From: Parapedobacter composti
GTDB taxonomy: Bacteria > Bacteroidota > Bacteroidia > Sphingobacteriales > Sphingobacteriaceae
Reading direction: 5' to 3'
Length of the DNA: 64,000 nucleotides
Assembly: GCF_900112315.1 (NCBI RefSeq)
Contig: NZ_FOLL01000014.1
Location: 83,212 to 147,211 of the forward strand
Position numbers and translations under genes: made by a program. How positions within the stretch are numbered: the stretch's first letter is position 1; each line of letters opens with the position of its first letter. The notes beneath the pieces were generated by a model. The model ran no database searches. It was not told the origin of the DNA and saw only the letters and a list, made by a program, of their open reading frames with translations. Of this stretch, positions 1 through 10,439 are shown piece after piece.

Positions 1-402
1 GCGCAGTGAGTCAGCGCTGCTGATCCGCGAGACAAACGGTGGAAGCTGGCTGTGCCAGATCAAGGTGTGTCCCACGATATGCATGTTGTTTTTCCGTCCA
101 TACGCCACAAATTTATCTGCGGCCTCAAAGTCAAACCTATCCCACTCCGGGTGGACGATTTCGGCCTTCATAATGTTCTCTGCCGTGATGGCATTGAATT
201 GCCGTTTGATCAATGAATCGGTGGGTGCGTCTGTTTCATTGATCTGACCAAGACTCAGTGCGGTTCCCACCAAAAAATCATCTTGGAAGACCTGCTTTAA
301 TGTTATGTGCTGTTCCATAGGGTCGTCACACCCTTGGCAACCTACAAATAAAGCTACCCCGGTACAAGCCACGGATAGCCACAAGCGTCTATGAACTTTC
401 AT
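1..402 (-). CDS. GH10 endo-1,4-beta-xylanase, N-terminal part (cut by window edge)
   Basis: An open frame starts at the ATG at 402 and runs leftwards off the window, giving 134 visible residues. The N-terminus is a lipoprotein signal ending in LFVGC, so the enzyme is probably anchored to a membrane. The mature part has GH10 hallmarks: the TAENIMK strand (GH10 'TxENxMKxE'), HPEWDRFDFEAAD, and HTLIWHSQLP. The catalytic glutamates lie outside the window. GH10 enzymes cleave the beta-1,4-xylose backbone. The gene follows the hybrid regulator after 188 bp, and that gap carries two putative LacI-type operators, so it probably has its own promoter. Family assignment is firm; exact specificity is inferred. 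Confidence 0.9.
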   Translation of the reverse strand, partial: MKVHRRLWLSVACTGVALFVGCQGCDDPMEQHITLKQVFQDDFLVGTALSLGQINETDAPTDSLIKRQFNAITAENIMKAEIVHPEWDRFDFEAADKFVAYGRKNNMHIVGHTLIWHSQLPPFVSRISSADSLR

Positions 403-450
403 TCTTCTTTGATATTAAATTTCTCTGTTTGACAAACGCCGCCGACATAA

Positions 451-464
451 AACCAACGTTGGCA
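451..464. promoter_or_regulatory. Putative LacI-family operator, CCAACGTTGG type
   Basis: The 14-mer AACCAACGTTGGCA contains the perfect 10-bp palindrome CCAACGTTGG with a central CG, as LacI/GalR operators usually have. It lies about 50 bp upstream of the left-edge GH10 start. The same core followed by CAT occurs at 32884, about 59 bp upstream of a SusC start, and a close variant sits at 40327 before xylB. The regulator at 39186 is the best candidate to bind it, by proximity to the 40327 copy. Confidence 0.6.
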
Positions 465-550
465 TTAAAGCCTTAAGCAATAAAGAAAATACCATTCCGG
501 TTTATGCTTGGTCTCATTCCACAGCTAAGATAAAAACAAAAACTCACAAA

Positions 551-564
551 TGCAACCGATTGCA
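551..564. promoter_or_regulatory. Putative LacI-family operator, TGCAACCGATTGCA type
   Basis: The 14-mer TGCAACCGATTGCA is an imperfect palindrome (one mismatched pair) with a central CG. An identical 14-mer occurs at 33017, 56 bp upstream of a LacI-family gene. Here it lies about 150 bp upstream of the left-edge GH10 start, next to the 3' end of the hybrid regulator gene. Exact recurrence in two intergenic gaps argues for function. Confidence 0.6.
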
Positions 565-590
565 AAAGGATTTCTCAAAAAATTTTGCCG

Positions 591-3500
591 TCAATCCTGA
601 CGAGCGTAGGTAGCGGCGTCTATTACATAATCCGTTGGCGGCACACCGTACAGTTGCTTAAAGGACACCGAAAAATGGTTAACGTCAGAATAACCGACTG
701 CATAGGCGACCTCCGATACCGTTAAGTTCTTTTTGCCAATCAAATCGGCGGCTTGATTCAACCGGATATTCCGGATGAGGTCCCGCGTGGTCAGGTTCGT
801 TAGTTCCTTCAGCTTCCGGTGCAAGTGCACCCTACTTATTCCGATTTCCGTAGCAATCATCTCAACACTCAAACGTGGATTGTTTAAATTCTCTTCGATG
901 ATGCGATGTACTTTCTCCATCAGTTTTTCATCGGCGCTCTTAAGGTCAATCTTGGAAATAAATTGCGACTTGAACTGTTGTTCTCTTTCGCTATTTCGAA
1001 TAAGCTGCCTGTTTCTGATCAAACTTTTCACTAGTTTCCGTAGAACGTCTACATGAAACGGTTTAACAACGTACGCATCGGCACCGCATTCCAATCCCTT
1101 TGCATTGTCTGAATCTTCGGCTTTTGCCGTAAGGAGTACAACGGGTATGTGGTTCACCAACGGACTGCTCTTGATTTTGCGACATAGTGTGAATCCGTCC
1201 ATGCCGGGCATCATGATGTCGCTGATTACCACCTCTGGCGGTTCTTTCAAGATGCCTGGATATGCTTCGGAACCGTCTGTATATATCGTTACCGTATAGT
1301 CATCGCTAAATTCGCCATGGAGATAAGCGCGTATCTCACTGTCGTCATCGATGATGACAAGCCGTTGCGCCCGCTTTTTCGTTCCTTCAGGTCCCTGTGC
1401 CACGTCAAGCATCACCTGGTCTTGTTCCACTGCTACCCCTTTTTCGGGTGCCGAAACGACACGCGTTGATGCCGCTTCAAGCTCAATCGGCAGTATCAAA
1501 ACAAACTGGCATCCGTTTTCCTTTAGGTTTTCAACGCCGATCGTTCCCCCATGCAGCTCGACCAACTGCTTGGCCAGGTAAAGTCCGATACCGGTACCTT
1601 GGCGGTTTCGATCGCCATGGCTTTTCGATTGATAGAAACATTCGAATAGGCGTTCAGCCTCTTGCTCATCAATGGTTGGTCCGGAGTCTGACACCGCAAT
1701 CCGCATATATTCAGGGCTGCCTTTCGACCCGTGCCCCTCAACAGCTTCCAATGTGACCTTTATGGTGCCGCCCATCGGCGTAAATCTACAGGCATTAGCA
1801 AGGATATTCATCAACACCTTATCGAAATTCCTTGGGTCGATGTTAGCGAACAGTTGGCTACACGGGCTCTCCACCGTCAGGGTAATATCTTTTGCATCAA
1901 GTTGCTCTTCAAACATTGAGCAGATTGCCTTGGTAAACTTAACCATATCCACGCACTCAACCTGCAGACTCATTTGTCCCTTTTCAATCTTCCGGATATC
2001 CATCAGTTGGTTGACCAAGTCGAGCATGCGACGCGCATTGCGATTCATGATAGCATACAAATGCCCACGTTTACCATCCCCATCGTTTTCGATGAGTTTT
2101 TTCAGCGGACTGATGATTAGGGTCAATGGCGTTCGGATTTCATGTGCAATGTTGATAAAAAACTGTAGCTTGGCCTCGTTGACCGCTTCGGCTTGCTGAT
2201 GGACCTGCATTTGTTGTTGTATGCGTCGCCGGTTTCGATAGGCCTTTGCAATGGCAACCGAAATCATAATCGTTACCAGCGCATACATCCATTTGGCCAA
2301 TGTAGACTGGAACCAAACAGGATGAATGATAATCCGGGCCTCCTTAATATCGGAAAATGTATCGTTTGATCGGGCACGGATGCGCAAGCGATATTCACCG
2401 GCCTCCAGGTTGTCGAACGCCAGGCGATTGTTGCCCGGCCGCAAAGCAAGCCATTCGTTGTTATTTAGTGAATACACGTATGAAACCCTTTCGGAGTCAT
2501 TGAAATCCATCGTGGAAAATTCCACACTGAATGAATTGTCACGGTAGTCCAAATGAAATGTTTGCGCATGGTTTACCGCGGTATCCACAATCGCATAGCG
2601 CCCGGATTTCATACCTTTTCTCACCGCCTTATCACGCACGTAAAAATCAACAATGTTCACGATCCGTTTTTTATTTTGAATGTGGATTTCGCCGGGTCTG
2701 AAGTAAGTGACGCCGTGTATTCCTCCAAAATATAAATCCCCGTTTTTCGCCGCGAGCGAAACCTTGGTCATAAACTCGTTGCCCTGAAGTCCATCCCCGG
2801 CATAAAAATTCAAAAATCGGGATTCCGATACGTCCATTTTTGCGATTCCGCGGTTCGTACTTACCCAGATATCCCCGTTTGGACCTCCCTCCACAGCACA
2901 GATGAGGTTGCTGGGCAGGCCGTTATCCATATCAAAGATATTCATTTCAAGGGTAGCAATATTGAGGCATACCAGTCCCCGGGAAGTACCCGCCCACAAA
3001 TGCCCTTTATCGTCGTCATGAAGTGAATACACCACCGTGTTACTGAGCAACCGGTTGGTCCCAAACGCCGTCACAAAATTTTCATTTTCCAAATCCAAAC
3101 AGGCTAACCCATCAAAAGTGCCGATGTAAAGCTTATTATTTCTCGATAACAGTAGACAATTGATCCAATCGTTGGGTAGATAGTTGCCATCCGGGCGGTA
3201 TACCGTGCCGTCAACGGCGCTAAAATTACGGATGGTACCGGATTTCAAATCGAGACAGAACAGTCCAGATCCCATGGAGGCTATCCAAAGGCGCTGTTCC
3301 TTATCCTCCCGTAGCCCGTATATGCGCTGTACGTAATCTCCGTTTTTATCCACAAGCTCCGTTAAGTAGGTGCTTTGACCGGTGTGCGGGTTAAACTTTG
3401 CTAAACCATCCGAATAGGAGCCAATCCAGAGATCTCCATATGAGTCTTCATAAATGGACATAATGGTGGAAGGTACCGACCGTACTCCACCGCGGCACCC

Positions 3501-4655
3501 GTAATGCCTGCTCGAACCGCCATCTGGACCCAGGGCATATAGTCCGTCGTTATCAGTGCCAATCCAAAACGTGCCCTTACTATCCTCAAATATCGACATC
3601 ACGCAATTTGAACCAATCAAATTACGGTTTACCGATTTATACCCGATATAGCCAAAGCTGTTTTTATGCGTGGGCAGCAAAAATACTCCGCGTTGGTACA
3701 TACCCATCCAGATGTTTCCAGCATTGTCTTCAAGGATCGAGTTTATTTTTGTTGTATTGAAATCGAACGTCGTCATCGTCAGGTCCATGTCCTTAACCAC
3801 GCCTGATTCCTCATCGTATAGTTTCATCCCCGCTCCGTTGGTAGCTATGTACAACTCATTCCGCGAACTGACCAGCAAATCTGCCACGGCAAGATCCCCT
3901 CCGCCACTATAATGTACCCGAACAAACGCATCGTCAATCGTGTTGTATCGGAATAGTCCACCGCTCATATTGCCGACGAAGATCGTACCGTATTTGTCTT
4001 CGCATATACTGGACACCACATTATTCTGGACTTTTTTAGCTGCAAAGTAATCCGTTAGTTTTCCGTCGCCGAACCTGAATAACCCGTTGTCTTCCGTCGC
4101 AATCCAAAGATTTTCTTTTTGGTCTTCGAATATCCGGATGATCATATTGCTTGGCACCAGCCCTTCAAGCTTAGTACCCTCCCACCGGCCAGACCTCTGT
4201 TGCAGTTCAAATATGCCGTGGCCCGACGTTCCAATAAGCATCTGGCCGTTTTTTCGTTGGACGATGGTCAAGACATGGGCAGCTATTTCCTGACCATTCT
4301 GAAGTTTAAGCGGGATATGATGAAACGAATCGCTCGCAGCATCGTAGTATTGAACACCATTAATGTAACCTACGTACATCTGCCCCTGCTTATCCTCGGC
4401 AAGAACCAACGCCATATCGTTCAGCACGGAATGAGGGTCGTGCTCGTTGTGCCTATACACCTTGAATTTGATACCGTCGAATCTATTTAACCCATCTTCG
4501 GTTGCAATCCATACGTAGCCACTCCGTCCCTGATGGACGTCCGTGACCATGCTGCTGGAAAGTTCCGAGTCTACAGTAAAGAGTTTACCTGATTGGGCAG
4601 ACGCACACCTCGAACATAGCAATGCGGCTGATAAAAAGAAAATGTATCGGAACAT
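591..4655 (-). CDS. Hybrid two-component system regulator (HTCS), xylan-responsive type
   Basis: This 1354-residue protein joins sensor, kinase and transcription factor. After a signal peptide (about 1-20) come beta-propeller 'reg_prop' repeats of the LWIGT/LWIAT form (about 30-660), a Y_Y_Y domain (about 697-778) and one membrane helix (about 787-805). Then follow a HisKA domain with phospho-acceptor His838 in NIAHEIRTPLTL, an HATPase domain with the TGIGLYLAK box (about 940-1057), a receiver domain (about 1098-1212) with Asp1146 in ISDIMMPGMDG, and an AraC-type DNA-binding domain (about 1244-1350). Such proteins bind oligosaccharides in the periplasm and activate their own polysaccharide locus. 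Its place after the xus-like genes suggests xylo-oligosaccharide sensing. The 21-bp spaced repeats at 20535 and 25818 are candidate targets. It is 73 bp downstream of the GH95 gene. Confidence 0.95.
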   Translation of the reverse strand: MFRYIFFLSAALLCSRCASAQSGKLFTVDSELSSSMVTDVHQGRSGYVWIATEDGLNRFDGIKFKVYRHNEHDPHSVLNDMALVLAEDKQGQMYVGYINGVQYYDAASDSFHHIPLKLQNGQEIAAHVLTIVQRKNGQMLIGTSGHGIFELQQRSGRWEGTKLEGLVPSNMIIRIFEDQKENLWIATEDNGLFRFGDGKLTDYFAAKKVQNNVVSSICEDKYGTIFVGNMSGGLFRYNTIDDAFVRVHYSGGGDLAVADLLVSSRNELYIATNGAGMKLYDEESGVVKDMDLTMTTFDFNTTKINSILEDNAGNIWMGMYQRGVFLLPTHKNSFGYIGYKSVNRNLIGSNCVMSIFEDSKGTFWIGTDNDGLYALGPDGGSSRHYGCRGGVRSVPSTIMSIYEDSYGDLWIGSYSDGLAKFNPHTGQSTYLTELVDKNGDYVQRIYGLREDKEQRLWIASMGSGLFCLDLKSGTIRNFSAVDGTVYRPDGNYLPNDWINCLLLSRNNKLYIGTFDGLACLDLENENFVTAFGTNRLLSNTVVYSLHDDDKGHLWAGTSRGLVCLNIATLEMNIFDMDNGLPSNLICAVEGGPNGDIWVSTNRGIAKMDVSESRFLNFYAGDGLQGNEFMTKVSLAAKNGDLYFGGIHGVTYFRPGEIHIQNKKRIVNIVDFYVRDKAVRKGMKSGRYAIVDTAVNHAQTFHLDYRDNSFSVEFSTMDFNDSERVSYVYSLNNNEWLALRPGNNRLAFDNLEAGEYRLRIRARSNDTFSDIKEARIIIHPVWFQSTLAKWMYALVTIMISVAIAKAYRNRRRIQQQMQVHQQAEAVNEAKLQFFINIAHEIRTPLTLIISPLKKLIENDGDGKRGHLYAIMNRNARRMLDLVNQLMDIRKIEKGQMSLQVECVDMVKFTKAICSMFEEQLDAKDITLTVESPCSQLFANIDPRNFDKVLMNILANACRFTPMGGTIKVTLEAVEGHGSKGSPEYMRIAVSDSGPTIDEQEAERLFECFYQSKSHGDRNRQGTGIGLYLAKQLVELHGGTIGVENLKENGCQFVLILPIELEAASTRVVSAPEKGVAVEQDQVMLDVAQGPEGTKKRAQRLVIIDDDSEIRAYLHGEFSDDYTVTIYTDGSEAYPGILKEPPEVVISDIMMPGMDGFTLCRKIKSSPLVNHIPVVLLTAKAEDSDNAKGLECGADAYVVKPFHVDVLRKLVKSLIRNRQLIRNSEREQQFKSQFISKIDLKSADEKLMEKVHRIIEENLNNPRLSVEMIATEIGISRVHLHRKLKELTNLTTRDLIRNIRLNQAADLIGKKNLTVSEVAYAVGYSDVNHFSVSFKQLYGVPPTDYVIDAATYARQD

Positions 4656-4728
4656 AACTTACGTTTTTGGTATATAAATGGCGTTCTGCGAATTTAAGTG
4701 TTTATTCGACAACTATCAACCGAATACC

Positions 4729-7179
4729 TTATAAAACATGATAAGTCTTGCCTTTTTGTGTGGCTATATCATATTCAAACACATCAGACATCCCATCGGG
4801 ATATACCAATTGTTTGTCTATGTGCTGGTTTATTGCCGGCACATAAAAGAATGGATTTGGGTTTGCACCATCCGATGCCGCCTTCAGGTTAGCATGTGGC
4901 ATCGGCGCGCCCAATCGCAACCGGAGGTTTCCGCCAAGTTCAGAGCGTATAGTGAGCCGGGTAATCCGGCCATTCTTCCATGCTAAGTGTTCGATAACAA
5001 AGCCGCCAAGCGCGCGCAAACCACTTACCGATCCAGTTGGTTTCCAATCATCAGGCAGGGCAGGTAATAGGTGAATAGCCCCATCGTGGCTTTGCAGAAG
5101 CATTTCGGCAATTCCTGAGGTACAGCCGAAATTACCGTCAATTTGAAATGGAGGGTGGGCATCAAGGAGGTTCGGATAGCTACCGCCTCCGTCCTTGTTT
5201 GTTCCCACCGGGCTTAACTGCTCCCGGATCAGCTTCCACGCACGGTTTCCGTCCAACATACGCGCCCACCAATTTACTTTCCACCCCATACTCCAACCGG
5301 TGCTGACATCGCCGCGCTGTTCCAAGGTCACCCGCGCCGCCGCAAAAAGGCCGGGTGTCCGAAACGGCGATATTTGCCGGGATGGAAACAGTCCGTATAG
5401 GTGCGAAATATGCCGATGTTTATCCTCCGGATCATCCAAATCGGCCAACCATTCCTGTAGCTGACCATGCCTGCCGACCTGCATCGGCGGCAACAAGGCC
5501 TGCTTTTCCTTCAACAAGGTTGCAAACGCCTCATCAGTGCCCAACACATCGGCCGCCCGGATGGTCGCATCAAATACATCAAAAACCAATTGGTTATCCA
5601 TGGTCGTACCGGCGTCAATCGACACTCCTGGGCGGCTTTGGGGTGCGTTTTCGGGAGAGATACTGGGCGACACCAACAGCCAGCCATGCGTGGGTTCCGG
5701 TATAAGGTAATCGACAAAAAATGCCGCGCTTCCTTTTAAAATCGGATAAACATGCCGCAAAAATTCCAGATCCCCATGGTACAGATAATGTTCCCATAAA
5801 TGTTGCGAAAGCCAAGCACCGCCCATGGGCCACATACCCCAGAAAACACCGTCTACCGGCCCAGTAATACGCCACAGATCTGTATTGTGGTGGGCAACCC
5901 ATCCTCCGCTTCCATACATCACCCGCGCAGTTTCCTTTCCGGTATCAGAAATATCCTTAATGAGGTCAAATAGTGGTTGATGAGTTTCCGGCAGATTGGT
6001 CCGCTCCGCTGGCCAATAATTCATCTGCGTATTGATATTAATCGTGTATTTGCTGTCCCAGGGCGGACTCATATCCTTATTCCAAATCCCTTGAAGGTTG
6101 GCGGGTTGCCCGCCCGGTTGGGAAGAAGCGATCAACAGGTAACGGCCGTATTGAAAATACAGATTGACCATATCAAGGTCCATCCCCTGCCGGAACGCTG
6201 CCAATCGTTCGTCCGTTGGCTTCGACGAGGGAGACGGTTTGCCGATTTGTAAGGCAACCCGGTTGAATAGCGGCTGATATTGTTTGACATGTTCATCCAC
6301 CAGGCGCTTATAGGATTTGCCGCGCGCATTGATGAGGTATTTTTTTGCCCTTTTTGCTTCGTCGCCCCCTAAATCAGCGTAATGGATATGATTGGTGCCT
6401 ATGCTGACTAAAATTGTGGCAGCATTTGCATCCGTAACATGGAGGCGCCCGTTTGTGGCAGTCAGTTTCCCACCGCTGACTCGCACTTGGGCCAAGCACT
6501 GAAACCGAAGTGCCCCGCCCGGCACGGATTCAAAACCCCCGGTGGCCCCGCTAATACTACATATGTTACCGCTGCATTCGACAGTTGCTTCCGGCTGCGG
6601 CGTAGACAACGCAACATCAAAACGCAGCGACCCGCGCTTACTGGCCGTCAACCGGATAATGATCAGGCGCGCCGGATTTGACGCGAAATATTCCCGGCGG
6701 TAAGTAATCCCATCTATCTCATATTCTGTCGCCGCTATGGCCCGCTCGATATCCAGTTCGCGCCGGTAGGAAGTAGGCTCCTGATGGTCCGGAAAGATTA
6801 GGTGCAAACTGCCCACGGGCTGAAATGCTTGACCGTTCGACTTCCCGGCCATCATGGTTTGGTCCGCAAGTGTTTGCGCTTCGCGGTGCTTGCCTTCAAA
6901 AATCAGCTTCCTAATTTCCGGTAATGCGGCCAGTGCCGTCGGACTATCGTTCCGATTTGGGCTTCCTGTCCATACCGTACCCTCATTGAGTTGGATTTCG
7001 TCCTTTTCCACGTTGCCATATACCATGGCCCCCTGGAAGCCATTGCCAATGGGTAGCGCACGCAGCCAGTCGTCGCCCGCAGGGGCATCGTACCATAGCG
7101 TCAGTGATCGTTCTTGCGCAGCAGCATAACCTGTCACTACTACCAAAAGCAAAAAGAGTCTAAGCACCTGTTTTGTCAT
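4729..7179 (-). CDS. GH95 family glycosidase, predicted alpha-L-galactosidase-like
   Basis: The 816-residue exported protein matches GH95 along its length: an N-terminal beta domain ([28 protein letters not shown]) and an (alpha/alpha)6 barrel. Residues matching the catalytic set of the fucosidase AfcA are Asn381 and Asn383 in [12 protein letters not shown], Glu510 in SISPEN and Asp681 in FQIDGNFG. The residue two before the first Asn is Thr379, where alpha-1,2-L-fucosidases have His. To my recollection the xylan-associated alpha-L-galactosidase of Bacteroides ovatus also has Thr there. Placement in the xylan operon, 16 bp after Xyn10, supports removal of L-galactose from complex xylans. I chose the ATG at 7179, whose signal peptide ends near AAAQ, over an in-frame GTG two codons earlier. 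Confidence 0.85.
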   Translation of the reverse strand: MTKQVLRLFLLLVVVTGYAAAQERSLTLWYDAPAGDDWLRALPIGNGFQGAMVYGNVEKDEIQLNEGTVWTGSPNRNDSPTALAALPEIRKLIFEGKHREAQTLADQTMMAGKSNGQAFQPVGSLHLIFPDHQEPTSYRRELDIERAIAATEYEIDGITYRREYFASNPARLIIIRLTASKRGSLRFDVALSTPQPEATVECSGNICSISGATGGFESVPGGALRFQCLAQVRVSGGKLTATNGRLHVTDANAATILVSIGTNHIHYADLGGDEAKRAKKYLINARGKSYKRLVDEHVKQYQPLFNRVALQIGKPSPSSKPTDERLAAFRQGMDLDMVNLYFQYGRYLLIASSQPGGQPANLQGIWNKDMSPPWDSKYTININTQMNYWPAERTNLPETHQPLFDLIKDISDTGKETARVMYGSGGWVAHHNTDLWRITGPVDGVFWGMWPMGGAWLSQHLWEHYLYHGDLEFLRHVYPILKGSAAFFVDYLIPEPTHGWLLVSPSISPENAPQSRPGVSIDAGTTMDNQLVFDVFDATIRAADVLGTDEAFATLLKEKQALLPPMQVGRHGQLQEWLADLDDPEDKHRHISHLYGLFPSRQISPFRTPGLFAAARVTLEQRGDVSTGWSMGWKVNWWARMLDGNRAWKLIREQLSPVGTNKDGGGSYPNLLDAHPPFQIDGNFGCTSGIAEMLLQSHDGAIHLLPALPDDWKPTGSVSGLRALGGFVIEHLAWKNGRITRLTIRSELGGNLRLRLGAPMPHANLKAASDGANPNPFFYVPAINQHIDKQLVYPDGMSDVFEYDIATQKGKTYHVL

Positions 7180-7195
7180 ACACACGTGCGTTATT

Positions 7196-9337
7196 TTATT
7201 GGCCGGTTAACGCTTCGGCAAAAGCTGCATAAGCCGGCTTCCTGACATACCCTTCCGTCCACAATCCAATCGGCTCACCCGCCCGCCAGCTTGAACCTTG
7301 GGGACTATCCAGCGGACTCCAGACCGTAATGCCGTAACGCTGTGCCGGAGGAATCAGCTCAAAATACTTTTCGACCACGTATCGGTACATCTCCGCCTGT
7401 GCTTGATAATCTTGCTCGGTCGCCTGGGCTGTCGGCACGCCCACACCAATGTCAAGTTCCGATATTTTTATCAACTTCCCTGTAGCGGCCAACAGTTCGA
7501 ACATCTCTGCTATCCGCTCCTTGTCATTGGATGTGCTGATATGCATCTGCGTACCTATTCCATCTACCCGTGCTCCCTGACTTTCGATGTATTTTGCATA
7601 TTCAATCAGGCCCTTGCACTTATCCAGGCTTGATTCCAGGCCGTAGTCGTTGATGAACAGCAGGTCACCCGGCTTGCCATACTGCTCCGCCAACTTAAAA
7701 GCTACTACGGCATAATCCGCTCCTAAATAGTCCTGCCAGTAAAACTCGTCGCTGGCCATATCCGTTTTTCCCACGCCTGTTTTCAACTGATAAGGATCCG
7801 GCCAGTCTGACATGGGCTCATTGACCACATCCCATGCGTGTACATGGTCCTTCGCGACTTCCATCATGCCCGCTATCCAGGTTTCCAAAGCCGTTGTCAA
7901 AATCTCCTTCTTTTCCTCGGGGGTCTTTTCAATGATTTGATCGCCCACTCCACCGAAGCCTTCTCCGTACGCTGACACGCCTCTGGTCGATCCATTCCCC
8001 CATCCCGCCCACCCTTGGTCGGTCCCGCTCTCAAAATCACCGTTTGCAATCAAATTTGAAGCACTGTTTTTAACGGTTAGCGACACATTGTCGATATACA
8101 CCGTACCCACATAGTCGCCAAAACTGATTACAAGCCGGTTGCGGTCGCCTTTGGTTGTAGTAGTCGTAAATTCATATTCGTGCCATGCCGGACTTACCGC
8201 GAAAGTGCCGAAGCTATTGGACGAATAATCCGACGTAGACTGCACTTCAGCACGTATAGTCCCTGCTTCCGTGGCCTTTACGGCAAACTTCAGCACGTAT
8301 TCCTGATTGTTTTCCAAATTCGGCAAATCATACGCTACCTGTGCTTCCCAGAAGTTTACCGCAGACTGATTGGTAAATGTATACGCATAGCCGGCATCTC
8401 CTCCGCCGCCCGACTCGTTATATATTCGTAATGAAATATCGTCAATCCATACCGTACCGTCAAAGTTTCCATAATTGAAAAGAAAACGCTTAGCATTTTC
8501 GCCTGAAACAACGGTTTCCAAGGTGACCTCCTGCCAGCTGGTTGTCAAATCTACTGACCCGAAGTCTCCACGCCCCGCGTAATTGGAGGGATCCTGCAGA
8601 TTAGCGCTTATGGTCCCCGTTTTATTGGCCTTCACCTTAAAATTCAACACATACTTTGCCCCTGATTGCAGCTCCACCGCAAAGTCATAGGCCACCTGTG
8701 CTTCCCACGCATTCACCTGGGATGGATTGATAAACATAAGTGCATACCCCGAGCCGTCAGCGCCCTCGCCTTGCTGGCTTTGGTTCATTGTGGAATTATT
8801 GCCCCAGCCGCTCCAGCCATCGATCCCCGACTCGAAATCCGAATTTCCGATCTCATTACCACCCAAGGTCGGTTCGGCTGTCCCGGGAATGACCGTTGGT
8901 TCTATCAGCTTATTGAGGTAAGCGGCATTTTGATTGGCATGCCAGCACAGCGTGTGGCCATATACGGATAAGCCTGCCGCGTTGGCCATCGCCAAGAAAC
9001 CAGCCACGTCCGACAGGGCAAGGCTGCCGTCGGCCTGTACCACTGCGCCGTGTTTCATTGCATAGCCCAGGGTTATCTCGTCAAAATTTCTGTTCATCAG
9101 CCGGTACATCACCCCTTTTTGGACATAGCTGGAAAGGGAAGTCGCCCCCCCTAATTTGAACTGGTTGTGGACGCTTCTATCGATATACGACTTTAGCGCA
9201 TCGTATGAATCAATATCCTCCTGCAGGACCACGCTCTCGGGCTTAACTGCATGGAAGGCAAGTGGCTCATACTCATTACAAGCGGCTGCCATGAACAACG
9301 CTATTGCCGGTAAGCCCATTTTACATAGTTGGTTCAT
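7196..9337 (-). CDS. GH10 endo-xylanase with carbohydrate-binding modules inserted in the catalytic domain
   Basis: This 713-residue lipoprotein (lipobox ending at Cys20) has a split GH10 domain. The first part (about 43-143) includes [11 protein letters not shown]; the second (about 464-712) carries the acid/base Glu507 in WDVVNEP and the nucleophile Glu627 in ISELDIG. Between them, at about 161-463, lie CBM4/9/22-like jelly-roll segments with two similar WEAQVAYD blocks and WIDDISL/YIDNVSL ends. This insertion architecture is known from xylanases encoded with xus genes in gut Bacteroidota, where the surface enzyme captures and cuts xylan for the SusCD pair. The order of sub-segments inside the insertion is odd (see findings). 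It sits 24 bp after the XusE-like gene in the same operon. Confidence 0.93.
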   Translation of the reverse strand: MNQLCKMGLPAIALFMAAACNEYEPLAFHAVKPESVVLQEDIDSYDALKSYIDRSVHNQFKLGGATSLSSYVQKGVMYRLMNRNFDEITLGYAMKHGAVVQADGSLALSDVAGFLAMANAAGLSVYGHTLCWHANQNAAYLNKLIEPTVIPGTAEPTLGGNEIGNSDFESGIDGWSGWGNNSTMNQSQQGEGADGSGYALMFINPSQVNAWEAQVAYDFAVELQSGAKYVLNFKVKANKTGTISANLQDPSNYAGRGDFGSVDLTTSWQEVTLETVVSGENAKRFLFNYGNFDGTVWIDDISLRIYNESGGGGDAGYAYTFTNQSAVNFWEAQVAYDLPNLENNQEYVLKFAVKATEAGTIRAEVQSTSDYSSNSFGTFAVSPAWHEYEFTTTTTKGDRNRLVISFGDYVGTVYIDNVSLTVKNSASNLIANGDFESGTDQGWAGWGNGSTRGVSAYGEGFGGVGDQIIEKTPEEKKEILTTALETWIAGMMEVAKDHVHAWDVVNEPMSDWPDPYQLKTGVGKTDMASDEFYWQDYLGADYAVVAFKLAEQYGKPGDLLFINDYGLESSLDKCKGLIEYAKYIESQGARVDGIGTQMHISTSNDKERIAEMFELLAATGKLIKISELDIGVGVPTAQATEQDYQAQAEMYRYVVEKYFELIPPAQRYGITVWSPLDSPQGSSWRAGEPIGLWTEGYVRKPAYAAFAEALTGQ

Positions 9338-9361
9338 CTTACTTTTGCTAAATGGTTAGAT

Positions 9362-10390
9362 TTACTTTAATACGGGGGTAAATGTTTCCATTGATACCCC
9401 CCTGTTGCGGACGACCAGTGTATCCGTTGCGGCAATATGCATCTGGGGTAAGTCGATCTCGTATTCCAGGTAAATCGCGTCGCGGTCCTGCGCTCCCCAA
9501 CTGTTCTTTTCCCCACGCTTTACAAACTTACCGCTGCCCGATGCGGTGTATCCGGCCGCCGCCGAAGTCACGTTGCAGTTGCCATCCTCGTCAAACGTCA
9601 GCAGAATATCAGCTGTGACATTGACGCCGTCGACATCTGGAAATGCCAATGGAAACTCCACTTCGCCCCGGGATCGGGTAACCAACTGATTGACTTCGTC
9701 GTTCTCTATAAATTCGGCATGCCGAATAACCGTGCGGGTCAGGGAAGCATTTCCGTTCTTTCCGGTAATGACGTCTTTGCCCCTTCTCAGGTAAAAGCCA
9801 TGCCACGGGTTGATATATTTCACCGCGTATAAGGTAAAGTCTTTGGGTGCCACCTCCCAATGCGCGGGGACACTCCGCTGCGGATTAGCGACTAACGGAA
9901 CTCCAGACAGAATAGAGTCTGCGCCATTGACGCCCGTCATCCGTACCGGTACCACATACGTCCGCTTCAGCGCCAAAGGATCGGCAAAAAAAGCGTCTGT
10001 CAGCTGTACTTCCACGCCACCCGCGATTTCCCCAGCTGGAATGACCATGCGATCAGAAGCCAATGCATAGTAGTTTGACGGCATCGGTACCACATCGCCG
10101 TCGCCCCCTCCGAATAACAACCCCTGGCATAGCGCATCATCCACCACGAAATCAATAATGATATCCTTTCGTGTGGTATACACGCCTCCCGTGGTGGCCA
10201 TGATCCGAAATTTGCCCTCGTTATCGAGCGTCGTATCAAAAATATCCTCCCCTAACGTAATGGTACGCACCGGGTACTGATAGGCAAAATACACAGTCTG
10301 GTAGTCAAAGTCCGGGAACTCCCAGTCGTCATTCTTACACGATGTGAAGCACGTGACAAGTATTACGCTGATATAAACTATATGTTTCAT
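9362..10390 (-). CDS. XusE/SusE-position surface lipoprotein (DUF1735-like)
   Basis: The 342-residue protein starts with a lipoprotein signal ending at Cys18 (CFTSC). The region after it resembles the beta-sandwich DUF1735 (BT_3987-type) domain of surface glycan-binding proteins. The second half, with PWHGFYLRRG and IYLEYEIDL, looks like a further beta-rich binding domain. No catalytic motif is visible. It lies between the second SusD and the modular Xyn10, exactly the xusE position of the core xylan cluster, so a role in holding xylan at the cell surface is likely. The assignment rests mainly on position and general character; sequence identity in this class is low. Confidence 0.75.
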   Translation of the reverse strand: MKHIVYISVILVTCFTSCKNDDWEFPDFDYQTVYFAYQYPVRTITLGEDIFDTTLDNEGKFRIMATTGGVYTTRKDIIIDFVVDDALCQGLLFGGGDGDVVPMPSNYYALASDRMVIPAGEIAGGVEVQLTDAFFADPLALKRTYVVPVRMTGVNGADSILSGVPLVANPQRSVPAHWEVAPKDFTLYAVKYINPWHGFYLRRGKDVITGKNGNASLTRTVIRHAEFIENDEVNQLVTRSRGEVEFPLAFPDVDGVNVTADILLTFDEDGNCNVTSAAAGYTASGSGKFVKRGEKNSWGAQDRDAIYLEYEIDLPQMHIAATDTLVVRNRGVSMETFTPVLK

Positions 10391-10439
10391 GTCTAAATGA
10401 TTTATCTTCTAAAACAACCTCCAATTGACTCCGCAGTAC

